A model generated the notes under the pieces. It was not told where the DNA came from, made no database searches, and was given only the letters and a program-made list of their open reading frames with translations. From Polynucleobacter sp. MWH-Svant-W18 (GTDB taxonomy: Bacteria > Pseudomonadota > Gammaproteobacteria > Burkholderiales > Burkholderiaceae), in NCBI RefSeq assembly GCF_018687495.1, contig NZ_CP061293.1, positions 806,001 to 870,000 on the forward strand: DNA of 64,000 bases. Direction: 5' to 3'. Both the position numbers and the translations under genes were made by a program. This document shows, in pieces, positions 48,850 through 57,994 of this stretch (its first letter is position 1; every line of letters starts with the position of its first letter).

Positions 48850-50181
48850 GTGCAGATAGAAAATTTAGGTTCCTTAGACCGCAAAATGACTTTGGAATTC
48901 GCGCGCGCCGATTTGGCAAAAGAGCGTGAAGCCCGTTTGGCAAAAGTTGCTAAGACCATGAAGATGGCCGGCTTCCGTCCTGGCAAGGTGCCTAAAAATA
49001 TCGTTGAGAAACAATATGGCATGCAAGTAGACTTCGAACTTCAGTTCGATAAAGCCTCAGAGTTGTTTTATGAGCAAAGCAAAAAAGAAGGCATCGCATT
49101 AGCAGGCCAGCCACGTCTCGAGCCAAAGAGCGAACTAGATGCAGACAAGATTGTGTTTGACGCTTTCTTTGAAGTGTTGCCAGAAGTCAAGTTGGGTGAT
49201 TTCTCAAAAGCAGAAGTGACTCAATACACGACAGAAATTGGCGATGCTGAAATCGACCGTGCCATTGATGTATTGCGTAAACAGCAGGTTCACTATCACC
49301 CACGTGGTGAGGCCGGCCATCATGGCGATGGTGGCGCTAACACTGCTGCACAAAACGGCGATCAGGTGATCATTGATTTTGTTGGCAAGATTGATGGCGT
49401 TGAATTTACAGGCGGGAAAGCAGAGAACTTTGAGTATGTATTGGGCGAAGGTCGTATGTTGCCAGAGTTCGAGGCGGCTACTTTAGGTCTCAAAGCAGGC
49501 GAGAGCAAATCATTCCCATTAAGTTTTCCTGCCGATTACCACGGTAAAGATGTTGCAGGTAAAACTGCTGAGTTCACTATTACCGTAAAGTCTGTCAATT
49601 GGCCGCACATGCCAGTTGTGGATGATGCATTTGCTTTATCCATGGGCGTTACTGAAGGTGGCGTTGCAAAGATGCGCGCTGAAGTAAAAGAGAATTTAGA
49701 TCGCGAAGTGAAACGTCGCATTACTTCTTTGTTAAAAAATGATGTAATGGAAAAGCTCAATACATTATGTGAGCTTGATGTTCCTAAGTCACTAGTAGCC
49801 TCTGAGCAAGAACGTTTGGTTGAGGGTGCTCGTCAAGACCTCATGCAACGTGGCGTACCCAATGCAAAAGATGCTCCAATTCCTGCGGAGTTATTTGCTG
49901 AGCAGGCCTTAAAGCGGGTTCGCTTAGGTTTGATTTTGGGTGATTTAGTGAAGAAGCAAAATTTGGCTGCTACTGCAGATCAAATTAAGGCTGAAATCGA
50001 TGAACAGGCAGCCACTTATGAAGACCCTAAAGAAGTCGTTCGTTGGTTCTACAGCAATCCAAGCCGTCTCAAGGATATTGAGAATTTAGTACTTGAGGAC
50101 AATGTGATTAAGCATTTCACCTCACTGGCTAAAGTAAACGACAAAGCTGTGACCTTCGAAGAGCTAAGCAAGCTAAACTAA
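48850..50181 (+). CDS. tig: Trigger factor, ribosome-associated chaperone
   Basis: The 443-residue chaperone binds the ribosome exit tunnel. The ribosome-binding signature [16 protein letters not shown] is near residue 45, the FKBP-type PPIase domain ([17 protein letters not shown]...FEYVLGEG) at about 165-255, and a helical C-domain follows. A His/Gly-rich insert ([15 protein letters not shown], residues 151-165) precedes the PPIase domain and is longer than in E. coli. Start is GTG 48850. It heads the tig-clpP-clpX series. Confidence 0.95.
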   Translation: MQIENLGSLDRKMTLEFARADLAKEREARLAKVAKTMKMAGFRPGKVPKNIVEKQYGMQVDFELQFDKASELFYEQSKKEGIALAGQPRLEPKSELDADKIVFDAFFEVLPEVKLGDFSKAEVTQYTTEIGDAEIDRAIDVLRKQQVHYHPRGEAGHHGDGGANTAAQNGDQVIIDFVGKIDGVEFTGGKAENFEYVLGEGRMLPEFEAATLGLKAGESKSFPLSFPADYHGKDVAGKTAEFTITVKSVNWPHMPVVDDAFALSMGVTEGGVAKMRAEVKENLDREVKRRITSLLKNDVMEKLNTLCELDVPKSLVASEQERLVEGARQDLMQRGVPNAKDAPIPAELFAEQALKRVRLGLILGDLVKKQNLAATADQIKAEIDEQAATYEDPKEVVRWFYSNPSRLKDIENLVLEDNVIKHFTSLAKVNDKAVTFEELSKLN

Positions 50182-50218
50182 GATCACTATCAATTCATCA
50201 AGAAAAGGGCCTTGCGCA

Positions 50219-50848
50219 ATGAGTCAGAACCATTTTCAGTCTGAAGACCTAGAGCCAAAAGGTTTAGGTTTGGTCCCAATGGTGATTGAAACCTCTGGTA
50301 GAGGTGAGCGTGCTTACGATATCTATTCTCGACTTTTAAGAGAACGCGTAGTTTTCTTGGTTGGCGAAGTAAACGATCAAACTGCCAACTTGGTGATTGC
50401 ACAGTTGCTTTTCTTGGAGAGCGAAAATCCTGATAAAGAAATTTCTCTCTACATCAACTCACCTGGTGGTTCAGTGTCTGCTGGTTTAGCCATTTACGAC
50501 ACTATGCAATTCATCAAGCCACATGTCAGCACCTTGTGTATGGGCATGTCTGCAAGTATGGGTGCATTCTTGTTATGTGCTGGCGAAAAAGGGAAGCGCT
50601 ACGCCTTGCCAAATTCTCGTGTGATGATTCATCAGCCATTAGGTGGTGCACGTGGTCAAGCATCGGATATCGAAATCCAGGCAAGAGAAATTTTGTACCT
50701 CCGCGAGCGCCTGAATAAGATCTTGGCCGATCGCACTGGCCAGTCTATCGAAACGATTGCCAAAGACACTGATCGCGATAACTTCATGTCTGCAGACCAA
50801 GCTCGTGAATATGGCTTAATCGATAAAGTTATTGATAAGCGTCCTTAA
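50219..50848 (+). CDS. clpP: ATP-dependent Clp protease proteolytic subunit
   Basis: The 209-residue serine protease forms the two-ring chamber served by ClpX. The nucleophile S113 lies in [10 protein letters not shown] and H138 in [14 protein letters not shown], and the aspartate is in the TDRDNFMS region. A short propeptide of about 12-15 residues precedes [10 protein letters not shown]. It starts 37 bases after tig. Confidence 0.97.
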   Translation: MSQNHFQSEDLEPKGLGLVPMVIETSGRGERAYDIYSRLLRERVVFLVGEVNDQTANLVIAQLLFLESENPDKEISLYINSPGGSVSAGLAIYDTMQFIKPHVSTLCMGMSASMGAFLLCAGEKGKRYALPNSRVMIHQPLGGARGQASDIEIQAREILYLRERLNKILADRTGQSIETIAKDTDRDNFMSADQAREYGLIDKVIDKRP

Positions 50849-50865
50849 GACAAGTCGAGATCATT

Positions 50866-52227
50866 TTGAGCGATAACAATACCAACGCCACATCCGAAAA
50901 AGTGTTGTATTGCTCTTTCTGCGGCAAAAGTCAGCATGAAGTGAAGAAGCTGATTGCTGGTCCATCTGTTTTCATTTGTGATGAGTGCATCGACCTTTGC
51001 ACTGACATTATTCAAGAAGAAATTGCTAAGCTGCCAAAAGGAGAGGGCGACGATGCTTTGCCAACTCCCCACCAAATCCGTGAGAATTTGGATCAGTACG
51101 TCATTGGTCAGGATCATGCCAAGAAGACTCTAGCAGTGGCGGTTTACAACCACTACAAACGCTTGCAATACCTACCTAAGCCTAAAAAAGAGAAGGTAGA
51201 TAAAGATGGCAAGCCAGTAGAGACGGCTGACAAGAAAGAATCAAAGTTGCCTGCGAAGGCGATGGTTGATGGTGTGGAGTTAGCCAAAAGTAATATTTTA
51301 CTTATCGGCCCAACCGGTTCAGGAAAGACGCTTTTAGCGCAGACTCTAGCGCGTATGCTGGATGTTCCATTTGTAATGGCTGATGCAACCACGCTAACTG
51401 AAGCTGGCTATGTTGGTGAAGATGTAGAAAATATCATTCAGAAGTTATTGCAAGCGTGTGATTACAACGTTGAAAAAGCGCAGCGCGGTATTGTTTACAT
51501 TGATGAGATTGATAAGATCTCGCGTAAATCTGACAATCCTTCCATCACACGCGATGTCTCGGGTGAGGGTGTACAGCAAGCACTGCTGAAACTCGTTGAA
51601 GGTACTATGGCTTCTGTACCTCCTCAGGGCGGTCGCAAGCATCCCAATCAGGATTTTTTACAGGTTGATACAACTAATATCCTGTTCATTTGTGGTGGCG
51701 CATTTGATGGTCTAGAAAAAGTCATTCAACAGCGCACTGCTAAGACTGGAATCGGATTTAATGCTTCAGTTCCCGGCAAAGATGATCGTGGTGTCAGTGA
51801 TCTGTTAATCGAAGTTGAGCCAGAAGATTTGATTAAATTTGGCTTAATTCCAGAGTTGATTGGCCGTTTGCCGGTAGTGGCAACCTTGGCCCAGTTAGAT
51901 GAAGAGGCTTTAATTCAAATTCTGACTGAGCCTAAGAATGCGCTGGTCAAACAATATCAAGCCTTACTGACGATGGAAGGGGCTGAGCTAGAGGTTCGTC
52001 ATGCTGCCCTGGCCGCCATCGCCAAGAAGGCGATTGCCCGTAAAACCGGTGCCCGTGGTCTCAGATCTATCCTTGAGGGCTCCCTCATGGACGTGATGTA
52101 TGACCTCCCATCTCTGCAAAATGTTCAGAAGGTAGTGATCGATGACAGTAGCATTGCTGAAGGCGGAAAACCCTTGCTAGTCTATAAACAAGATCTAGAA
52201 CATGCAGATTTGAGCAAAAAAGCCTGA
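50866..52227 (+). CDS. clpX: ATP-dependent Clp protease ATP-binding subunit ClpX
   Basis: The 453-residue AAA+ unfoldase has the N-terminal zinc-binding domain CSFCGKSQ...[10 protein letters not shown], Walker [17 protein letters not shown] near residue 147, Walker [10 protein letters not shown] and [14 protein letters not shown] in sensor 2. A Lys-rich insert ([20 protein letters not shown], about residues 105-125) is present. The start codon is TTG 50866, giving [20 protein letters not shown]; no ATG is available before the zinc domain. Confidence 0.97.
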   Translation: MSDNNTNATSEKVLYCSFCGKSQHEVKKLIAGPSVFICDECIDLCTDIIQEEIAKLPKGEGDDALPTPHQIRENLDQYVIGQDHAKKTLAVAVYNHYKRLQYLPKPKKEKVDKDGKPVETADKKESKLPAKAMVDGVELAKSNILLIGPTGSGKTLLAQTLARMLDVPFVMADATTLTEAGYVGEDVENIIQKLLQACDYNVEKAQRGIVYIDEIDKISRKSDNPSITRDVSGEGVQQALLKLVEGTMASVPPQGGRKHPNQDFLQVDTTNILFICGGAFDGLEKVIQQRTAKTGIGFNASVPGKDDRGVSDLLIEVEPEDLIKFGLIPELIGRLPVVATLAQLDEEALIQILTEPKNALVKQYQALLTMEGAELEVRHAALAAIAKKAIARKTGARGLRSILEGSLMDVMYDLPSLQNVQKVVIDDSSIAEGGKPLLVYKQDLEHADLSKKA

Positions 52228-52250
52228 TTTCATTGGTTTTTTGTTAATTT

Positions 52251-52273
52251 AGGGGCATTTTTGCCCCTTTTTT
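52251..52273 (+). terminator. Rho-independent terminator after clpX
   Basis: AGGGGCA, a TTTT loop and TGCCCCT form a 7-bp stem followed by TTTTT. It separates clpX from the lon promoter region. Confidence 0.88.
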
Positions 52274-52279
52274 GTACTT

Positions 52280-52316
52280 TCCCCCCTTGAATTTTTCAAA
52301 ATGCTACACATATAGG
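52280..52316 (+). promoter_or_regulatory. Candidate heat-shock (sigma-32) promoter of lon
   Basis: TTCCCCCCTTGAA closely matches the sigma-32 -35 pattern (TNtCNCcCTTGAA). The -10 at a 14-base spacing, ACACAT (52306-52311), matches CCCCAT at four of six positions. A housekeeping reading (TTGAAT, 18 bases, TATAGG) uses the same DNA. lon is a classic sigma-32 gene, which supports the call. Confidence 0.5.
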
Positions 52317-52338
52317 TAGTATGCTACTTATGAATAAT

Positions 52339-52371
52339 GTCTCTATTTAGTGGTTTGTTATATCTAGAGAC
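52339..52371 (+). repeat. Inverted repeat in the lon leader
   Basis: GTCTCTA and TAGAGAC form a perfect 7-bp inverted repeat with a 19-base AT-rich loop, inside the roughly 87-base 5' leader of lon and 20 bases before its Shine-Dalgarno. Upstream, ATGCTAC is repeated at 52301 and 52321, exactly 20 bases apart. Possible mRNA structure or protein site; role unknown. Confidence 0.45.
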
Positions 52372-52405
52372 TTTTGAGGATTGATTACTTTGGAGGATTT
52401 GCCTT

Positions 52406-54838
52406 ATGCCTGGCCACTTATTACTACCCTCTGAACCCATTCAACTACCTTTACTCCCTTTGCGGGATGTAGTTGTGTTCCCTCATATGGTGATCCCTTT
52501 ATTTGTAGGCCGCCCTAAATCGATTAAAGCGCTTGAAGCTGCGATGGAAACTGGCAAGAATGTATTGCTAGTCGCTCAAAAAACTGCCGCTAAGGATGAG
52601 CCAGGCATTGAAGACTTGTACGAAGTTGGTTGTATTGCCAACATTTTGCAAATGCTCAAACTTCCTGATGGCACAGTCAAAGTTTTAGTTGAAGGTGTGC
52701 AGCGTGCTGAAGTGAGTCAAATTGAAGACAGCATGGGCTACTTCAATTGCGAAGCTACGCCGACTGCCATGGATTCAATCGATGCTCATGAGACAGAGGC
52801 TTTGCGCCGTGCCATCATGGCTCAGTTTGATCAATACGTTAAATTAAATAAAAAAGTTCCACAAGAAATATTGTCTTCATTGGGTGGTATCGATGACCCA
52901 AGCCGTTTGGCTGATACCATCTGCGCGCATTTGCCAGTCAAGCTAGAGCAGAAACAACGTTTGCTTGAAATGAATGATGTTGTACAGCGCTTGGAAAGTT
53001 TACTTGCTGATCTTGAAAGCGAAATTGATATTTTGCAAGTAGAGAAACGTATTCGTGGTCGCGTTAAACGTCAGATGGAAAAGAGTCAGCGCGAGTACTA
53101 CCTGAACGAGCAAGTCAAAGCTATCCAAAAGGAATTGGGCGAGGGTGAAGAGGGCGCCGATCTTGAGGAGCTGGAGAAGCGTATCAAGAGTGCGCGTATG
53201 CCTAAAGAGGCTCTCAAGAAAGCCGAGTCCGAGTTGAAGAAACTGAAGCTGATGTCGCCAATGTCTGCTGAAGCAACGGTGATTCGTAACTTCATTGATA
53301 CCTTAGTCAATCTTCCTTGGAAGAAAAAAACCAAGATCAATAATGATCTCACCAATGCCGAGAAAGTGTTGGATGAGGATCACTACGGTCTAGATAAAGT
53401 CAAAGAACGCATTTTGGAATATCTCGCTGTTCAACAACGAGTAGATCGTGTAAAGGCGCCGATTCTTTGTTTAGTTGGCCCTCCCGGTGTTGGCAAAACC
53501 TCTTTAGGTCAATCCATTGCGCGGGCCACCAATCGTAAGTTTGTGCGCATGGCTTTGGGTGGTGTGCGTGACGAGTCTGAGATTCGTGGTCACCGCCGTA
53601 CCTATATTGGATCCATGCCAGGCAAGATTTTGACTAGCTTGACAAAAGTTGGCGTACGTAATCCTTTGTTCCTGTTGGACGAAGTGGACAAGATGGGTAT
53701 GGACTTCCGCGGTGATCCTGCCAGTGCATTACTGGAGGTATTGGATCCTGAGCAAAACCACACTTTCCAGGATCACTATGTTGAAGTCGACTTTGATCTC
53801 TCGGATGTGATGTTTGTTGCCACTTCAAATTCCTTGAATATTCCCGGCCCACTCCTGGATCGTCTTGAGATTATCCGTTTGGCTGGATATACCGAAGATG
53901 AGAAGACTAGTATTGCTGTCAATTATTTAATTCCTAAACAAATCAAAAATAATGGCTTGCAAAAAGGTGAGCTCAAGATTGAAGAGGGTGCGGTCCGCAA
54001 TATCATTCGCTACTACACCCGTGAGGCTGGTGTTCGCTCTTTAGAAAGAGAAATCAGCAAGATCTGCCGTAAAGTAGTCAAACTCTTGCTCTTGAAGAAA
54101 GAGTCTGCACCTGTTGTGGTGAGCGCTGACAATCTTGATAAGTTTTTATCCGTACGCATGTACGACTTTGGTTTGGCTGGTAAAGAGAATCAAGTTGGAC
54201 AGGTAACTGGTTTGGCTTGGACCGAAGTTGGCGGCGATCTTCTGACAATTGAAGCAGCGGTTATGCCTGGAAAAGGTGTTATTACCCGCACTGGCTCGAT
54301 CGGTGATGTTATGAAAGAGTCTGTTGAGGCTGCACGCACCGTGGTTCGCTCCAGAGCTAGTCGTTTAGGCATCACGGATGAAGCATTTGAGAAGAAGGAT
54401 ATCCACCTTCACTTCCCTGATGGTGCTACACCAAAAGATGGTCCTTCCGCGGGCATTGCCATTACTACTGCGCTCGTATCAGTCTTTACTGGCATTCCGA
54501 TTCGCTCTGATGTTGCGATGACCGGTGAGATTACTTTGCGCGGAGAGGTTTTACCAATCGGCGGTCTAAAAGAAAAGCTACTCGCTGCTCATCGTGGTGG
54601 TATCAAGCTTGCTTTGATTCCAGAAGAGAACGTCAAGGATCTGATTGATATTCCCGATAACGTCAAGAATGCCATTGAGATTGTTCCAGTGCGTTGGATT
54701 GATAAGGTATTGGAGCTTGCCCTCGAGAGAATGCCGCAAGCCTTACCGGAACCAACTCCCGAAGAGCTGGCCAAAAAGGCTTCTGAGGCTAGTAATGTGA
54801 AGGAAAAAGCGGCTTCTGCAGAGGTTCTGAAGCACTAA
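52406..54838 (+). CDS. lon: ATP-dependent protease Lon
   Basis: The 810-residue protease degrades misfolded and regulatory proteins. It has the LonN domain (LPLLPLRDVVVFPHMVIPLFVGR), coiled-coil middle, Walker A LVGPPGVGKTSLGQSIA near residue 360, Walker B FLLDEVDKM and the Ser-Lys dyad S681 (DGPSAG) and K724 (GGLKEKLLAAHRGG). A Lys/Glu/Ala-rich tail closes the protein. GGAGG lies 9 bases before ATG 52406. Confidence 0.97.
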   Translation: MPGHLLLPSEPIQLPLLPLRDVVVFPHMVIPLFVGRPKSIKALEAAMETGKNVLLVAQKTAAKDEPGIEDLYEVGCIANILQMLKLPDGTVKVLVEGVQRAEVSQIEDSMGYFNCEATPTAMDSIDAHETEALRRAIMAQFDQYVKLNKKVPQEILSSLGGIDDPSRLADTICAHLPVKLEQKQRLLEMNDVVQRLESLLADLESEIDILQVEKRIRGRVKRQMEKSQREYYLNEQVKAIQKELGEGEEGADLEELEKRIKSARMPKEALKKAESELKKLKLMSPMSAEATVIRNFIDTLVNLPWKKKTKINNDLTNAEKVLDEDHYGLDKVKERILEYLAVQQRVDRVKAPILCLVGPPGVGKTSLGQSIARATNRKFVRMALGGVRDESEIRGHRRTYIGSMPGKILTSLTKVGVRNPLFLLDEVDKMGMDFRGDPASALLEVLDPEQNHTFQDHYVEVDFDLSDVMFVATSNSLNIPGPLLDRLEIIRLAGYTEDEKTSIAVNYLIPKQIKNNGLQKGELKIEEGAVRNIIRYYTREAGVRSLEREISKICRKVVKLLLLKKESAPVVVSADNLDKFLSVRMYDFGLAGKENQVGQVTGLAWTEVGGDLLTIEAAVMPGKGVITRTGSIGDVMKESVEAARTVVRSRASRLGITDEAFEKKDIHLHFPDGATPKDGPSAGIAITTALVSVFTGIPIRSDVAMTGEITLRGEVLPIGGLKEKLLAAHRGGIKLALIPEENVKDLIDIPDNVKNAIEIVPVRWIDKVLELALERMPQALPEPTPEELAKKASEASNVKEKAASAEVLKH

Positions 54839-54850
54839 TAAAAGAGGGCA

Positions 54851-54895
54851 TTTCCATCATTTTTGGCCGCTTAAAAGGGCTAGATTTGATGGAAA
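54851..54895 (+). repeat. Long inverted repeat after lon, possible terminator
   Basis: TTTCCATCA and TGATGGAAA form a 9-bp perfect stem around a 27-base loop that itself contains GGCC/GGGC pairing. TTATTTTT follows shortly downstream. It may end lon transcription before tRNA-Val. Confidence 0.4.
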
Positions 54896-54920
54896 ACCGT
54901 TATTTTTCGGGCTTTTAAGG

Positions 54921-54926
54921 TACAAT
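54921..54926 (+). promoter_or_regulatory. Candidate -10 box of tRNA-Val
   Basis: TACAAT lies 18 bases before the mature tRNA 5' end, a suitable distance. No convincing -35 is seen at 16-18 bases upstream. Confidence 0.35.
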
Positions 54927-54944
54927 CTCAGCTGTAATATTTTG

Positions 54945-55020
54945 GGGCGCTTAGCTCAGTTGGTAGAGCGTCTGCCTTACACGCAGAATGTCGGGAGTTC
55001 GAGCCTCTCAGCGCCCACCA
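54945..55020 (+). tRNA. tRNA-Val (anticodon TAC)
   Basis: A 76-nt cloverleaf with acceptor GGGCGCT/AGCGCCC, D-arm AGCTCAGTTGGTAGAGC, anticodon loop CTTACAC carrying TAC, T-loop TTCGAGC and encoded CCA. Confidence 0.97.
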
Positions 55021-55123
55021 AAATTTTTACGCATTCCTTTGCCTGTTTCAAGGCGTTCAAGCCCTCAGATCCTGCCGCCTAGTACACTCACATGGTTGAA
55101 ATTTATTACTAGCGATCTAATTC

Positions 55124-56587
55124 ATGTTTGATATTGTCCGTAAGCACCAAAAGCTTTTGCAGCTCGTATTGATGCTGTTCATTGTTCCGTCGTTTGCCAT
55201 GTTCGGAATCTCCAGCTATTCCAGCTTTATGGACAAAGAAACGGACCTAGTTAAAGTAGATGGTCGGCCAATTACCGCGCAAGAAGTTGACAATGCAGCG
55301 AAGCGTCAAGCAGAGCGTGTTGGTGGTAATCCCCAAATCGCCCAAAGCCTCCAATTTCGGCAGGCAATCTTAAATGAGTTATTGCAACAACGTATTCTAG
55401 GTTTTGCCGTGAATCAATTGCGTCTGCAGGTCGGCAAGGAAGCTTTGATAAAGAGCTTGCAAAACATTCCGCAAATTCGGGCTTTGTATAGACCTGATGG
55501 CAGCTTTGATGATGCCCGCTTTAAACAACTCTTGGCAAGCAATGGCTTAAATGAAGAGCAGTTTTATGCCAGCCAAGCGTTTGATATCAAGATTGGTCAG
55601 CTGGTCAATTCAGTAGCGCGCACTGAACTTCCCAATCCAAAGTTATCCGAAATTATTTCTACTTTGTATGAAACTGAGCGCCAGGTACAAACATTGTCGT
55701 TTGAGGCCAAGAATTACTTATCTAAGGTGAATCCAACGCCAGAGGAGTTACAGGCTTTTTATACCGCCAATACCAAACTCTTTGAAAGCCCTGAATATAT
55801 CGATATTGAGTACATCGTTCTCAGGGCTGACCCCAAAGAAGATGCAAAGGTCTTTAGTGAGAAAGCAGATCAATTTGCTAACCTGACCTATGACCAGGCT
55901 GATAGCCTTAAACCTGCGGCTGATAAGTTGAAGCTGGGCATTCAAACCCAAAATGGGATTACCCGCTCTGGCGCAGCTGGCCTTTCTAAAGACCATCCTC
56001 TAGCTAATCCTAAAGTGGTACAAGCTTTATTTGGCGATGATGCCGTTAAAAATAAACGCAATATTGAAGCGATCCAAGTATCACCAGGTGTTTTGGTCTC
56101 GGCTAGAGTAGTTGTTTTCCATCCTGCCCAAACTTTGCCATACAAAGAGGTTGCTGCAGAAGTGAAGCGTCAAGTTAGTCAACGTGCTGCGGAAAAACTT
56201 GCTGTTGCATCAGCAGCAGAGCGTTATGCTCAGTTGCAAAAGGATCCCAAGAACGCAACTGGTTTTGCTAATCCAATTTGGGTGTCTCGCAATAAACCTG
56301 CAAACTTAGTTGGCGCTGCATTAGATGATGTCATGTCGGCAAATCCTGATCAATTACCTGCATATGTTTCAGTCAATACACCTGGTGTTGGTACAACCTT
56401 GTATCGCGTAGATCAAGTTCGTCAACCCGCTGGTGCAGATGCAAAGGTGCACAAAGCTCAAGCCCAGCAAATTCAAGCCCTTGCTGCTCAGGCTGAGTTT
56501 GCAGGTTTCATGGCTTACTGGCGCGATACCGCTAAAGTAAAGACAATCAATCCATTAAGGCCGCCATCCACTGGGGCGGGTAGCTAA
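55124..56587 (+). CDS. PpiD-like periplasmic chaperone lacking the parvulin domain
   Basis: The 487-residue protein starts with a short cytoplasmic part and a membrane anchor (LVLMLFIVPSFAMFGI, residues 15-32), then the SurA_N-like domain (VDGRPITAQEVDNAAKRQAER... FRQAILNELLQQRIL) and the PpiD C-terminal region (ADSLKPAADKLKL... LANPKVVQALF... LVSARVVVFHPAQTLPYKEV). In normal PpiD (about 620-650 residues) a parvulin PPIase domain lies between SPEYxxxxY and the 'SDSLKPAADKL' region. Here ESPEYIDIEYIVL runs almost directly into FANLTYDQADSLKPAADKL, so the PPIase unit is missing while both flanks are intact. It probably acts as a holdase chaperone at the SecYEG exit. Confidence 0.85.
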   Translation: MFDIVRKHQKLLQLVLMLFIVPSFAMFGISSYSSFMDKETDLVKVDGRPITAQEVDNAAKRQAERVGGNPQIAQSLQFRQAILNELLQQRILGFAVNQLRLQVGKEALIKSLQNIPQIRALYRPDGSFDDARFKQLLASNGLNEEQFYASQAFDIKIGQLVNSVARTELPNPKLSEIISTLYETERQVQTLSFEAKNYLSKVNPTPEELQAFYTANTKLFESPEYIDIEYIVLRADPKEDAKVFSEKADQFANLTYDQADSLKPAADKLKLGIQTQNGITRSGAAGLSKDHPLANPKVVQALFGDDAVKNKRNIEAIQVSPGVLVSARVVVFHPAQTLPYKEVAAEVKRQVSQRAAEKLAVASAAERYAQLQKDPKNATGFANPIWVSRNKPANLVGAALDDVMSANPDQLPAYVSVNTPGVGTTLYRVDQVRQPAGADAKVHKAQAQQIQALAAQAEFAGFMAYWRDTAKVKTINPLRPPSTGAGS

Positions 56588-56591
56588 AACT

Positions 56592-57248
56592 TTAGCGTTG
56601 ATGGAGCAGTGATTGATATGGGGCCATTGCGCCCCATACGTTTTTGTAGAGCAGGATCTGGGCTTTTTCATTCGGGTGAATATTGTCTGCCTGAAATAAA
56701 TCCCTTTGTGTCGCAACCCCAGCCAAAAAGAATGGAATAAGTTCAATATTTTCTTGAGCGGCTAAACGCGGATAAATATCTTTAAATTTCCTTGCATAGT
56801 CTTGTCCATAATTTGGTGGTATTTGCATCCCAAATAACATAACCCGTGCGCCAGATAATTTACTAAGCGCTATCATTTTACGAAGATTCGACTCGGTCTG
56901 AGTAATGGAGAGCCCGCGTAATGCATCATTTGCCCCCAATTCAATCATGACAATGCCCGGCTTCTCTTGAGTCAATAATTTGGGAAGCCTACTTAGGCCT
57001 CCGGCAGTAGTCTCGCCACTAATGCTGGCATTAAAGATGCTCCACGGGCTGCCTTGATCTTGTAGCTGACGCTCTAATATTTTTGCCCAACCAGATCCTC
57101 TTTGCAGGCCATATTCGGCTGAGAGGCTATCTCCCATCAGCAATATCGTAGGATTTGCCTTTGCCAGTGTGATGAAAGAAATTAACAGGCAAAATAAGGC
57201 CATTGCTATGACATTTTTCACTAGGGTCGACTGAATATTTTGATTCAT
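56592..57248 (-). CDS. tesA: SGNH/GDSL esterase, TesA-like acyl-CoA thioesterase I / arylesterase
   Basis: The 218-residue exported hydrolase has a Sec signal (VIAMALFCLLISFITLAKA), block I GDSLSAEYGL with the nucleophilic serine, the oxyanion Asn in ELGANDALRG, and the catalytic DNIHPN near the end. TesA cleaves acyl thioesters, lysophospholipids and aryl esters in the periplasm. It is divergent from the ABC ATPase 50 bases away, as in E. coli tesA-ybbA. Confidence 0.92.
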   Translation of the reverse strand: MNQNIQSTLVKNVIAMALFCLLISFITLAKANPTILLMGDSLSAEYGLQRGSGWAKILERQLQDQGSPWSIFNASISGETTAGGLSRLPKLLTQEKPGIVMIELGANDALRGLSITQTESNLRKMIALSKLSGARVMLFGMQIPPNYGQDYARKFKDIYPRLAAQENIELIPFFLAGVATQRDLFQADNIHPNEKAQILLYKNVWGAMAPYQSLLHQR

Positions 57249-57298
57249 CTAATACATTGCCTTCAGGCTAGTGTGCTGCCTTATATCGGTTTAACTCC

Positions 57299-57973
57299 AT
57301 GGACATTCCAATGAGTGTGCTTAATGCCCATCAATTAAATAAAACGGTCACAGCGAGTGATGGTGTCTTATCTATTTTGCACGACATTTCCTTTTCAATT
57401 GAGCAGGGCGAAAGCGTGGCAATTACTGGTAGTTCTGGATCCGGTAAGAGTACTTTATTGAGTCTGTTAGCAGGGCTCGACCTCCCAAGTTCTGGATCCG
57501 TCTCTTTGATGGGCCAGGACTTATCTAATCTTAATGAGGATGGCAGGGCAAGCTTAAGGGCCAAGCATGTAGGTTTTGTATTTCAATCTTTCCAGTTGCT
57601 ATCCCATTTAACAGCCTTAGAGAACGTCATGCTGCCTGCGGAGCTTGCTGGGCTTGCCAATGCAAAACAGGGGGCTCAGTCCTGGCTCGACCGAGTGGGA
57701 TTGTCAGCACGTTTAAAACACTTTCCTAAAACACTGTCCGGTGGTGAGCAACAGCGTGTGGCTTTGGCTCGTGCATTTATGACAAAACCAGCCATCCTTT
57801 TTGCTGACGAACCCACGGGTAGCCTAGACGAGGCTAGTGGAAAACAGGTCATCGAGCTGCTTTTTGAGCTAAATGAAGCCAATCATTCGACCTTAATTTT
57901 GGTCACCCACGACCCAGCCTTGGCCAGCCGGTGCCAACGTCAATTACAGCTTCAAGGCGGCAGATTACTGTAG
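57299..57973 (+). CDS. ybbA: ABC transporter ATP-binding protein, LolD/YbbA-like
   Basis: The 224-residue ATPase has Walker [19 protein letters not shown]-loop FVFQSFQLL, signature [15 protein letters not shown], Walker [13 protein letters not shown] and H-loop VTHD. It belongs to the MacB/LolD family. In E. coli it pairs with the permease YbbP, but here purL follows and no permease gene is present, so the membrane partner is unknown. ATG 57299 is listed; ATG 57311 ([10 protein letters not shown]) is equally plausible, and neither has a good ribosome-binding site. Confidence 0.9.
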   Translation: MDIPMSVLNAHQLNKTVTASDGVLSILHDISFSIEQGESVAITGSSGSGKSTLLSLLAGLDLPSSGSVSLMGQDLSNLNEDGRASLRAKHVGFVFQSFQLLSHLTALENVMLPAELAGLANAKQGAQSWLDRVGLSARLKHFPKTLSGGEQQRVALARAFMTKPAILFADEPTGSLDEASGKQVIELLFELNEANHSTLILVTHDPALASRCQRQLQLQGGRLL

Positions 57974-57982
57974 GTAAAACCT

Positions 57983-57988
57983 TATAAT
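57983..57988 (+). promoter_or_regulatory. Candidate -10 box of purL
   Basis: TATAAT, a perfect -10 hexamer, ends 6 bases before the purL ATG. If used, transcription would start at about the start codon and give a leaderless mRNA. No -35 of quality is seen. Confidence 0.3.
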
Positions 57989-57994
57989 CTAGGG

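Noticed and set aside
55124..56587. Frameshift or decay explaining the short PpiD
   Set aside because: The frame is continuous, both flanking domains keep good sequence, and no parvulin-like sequence was noticed in other frames.
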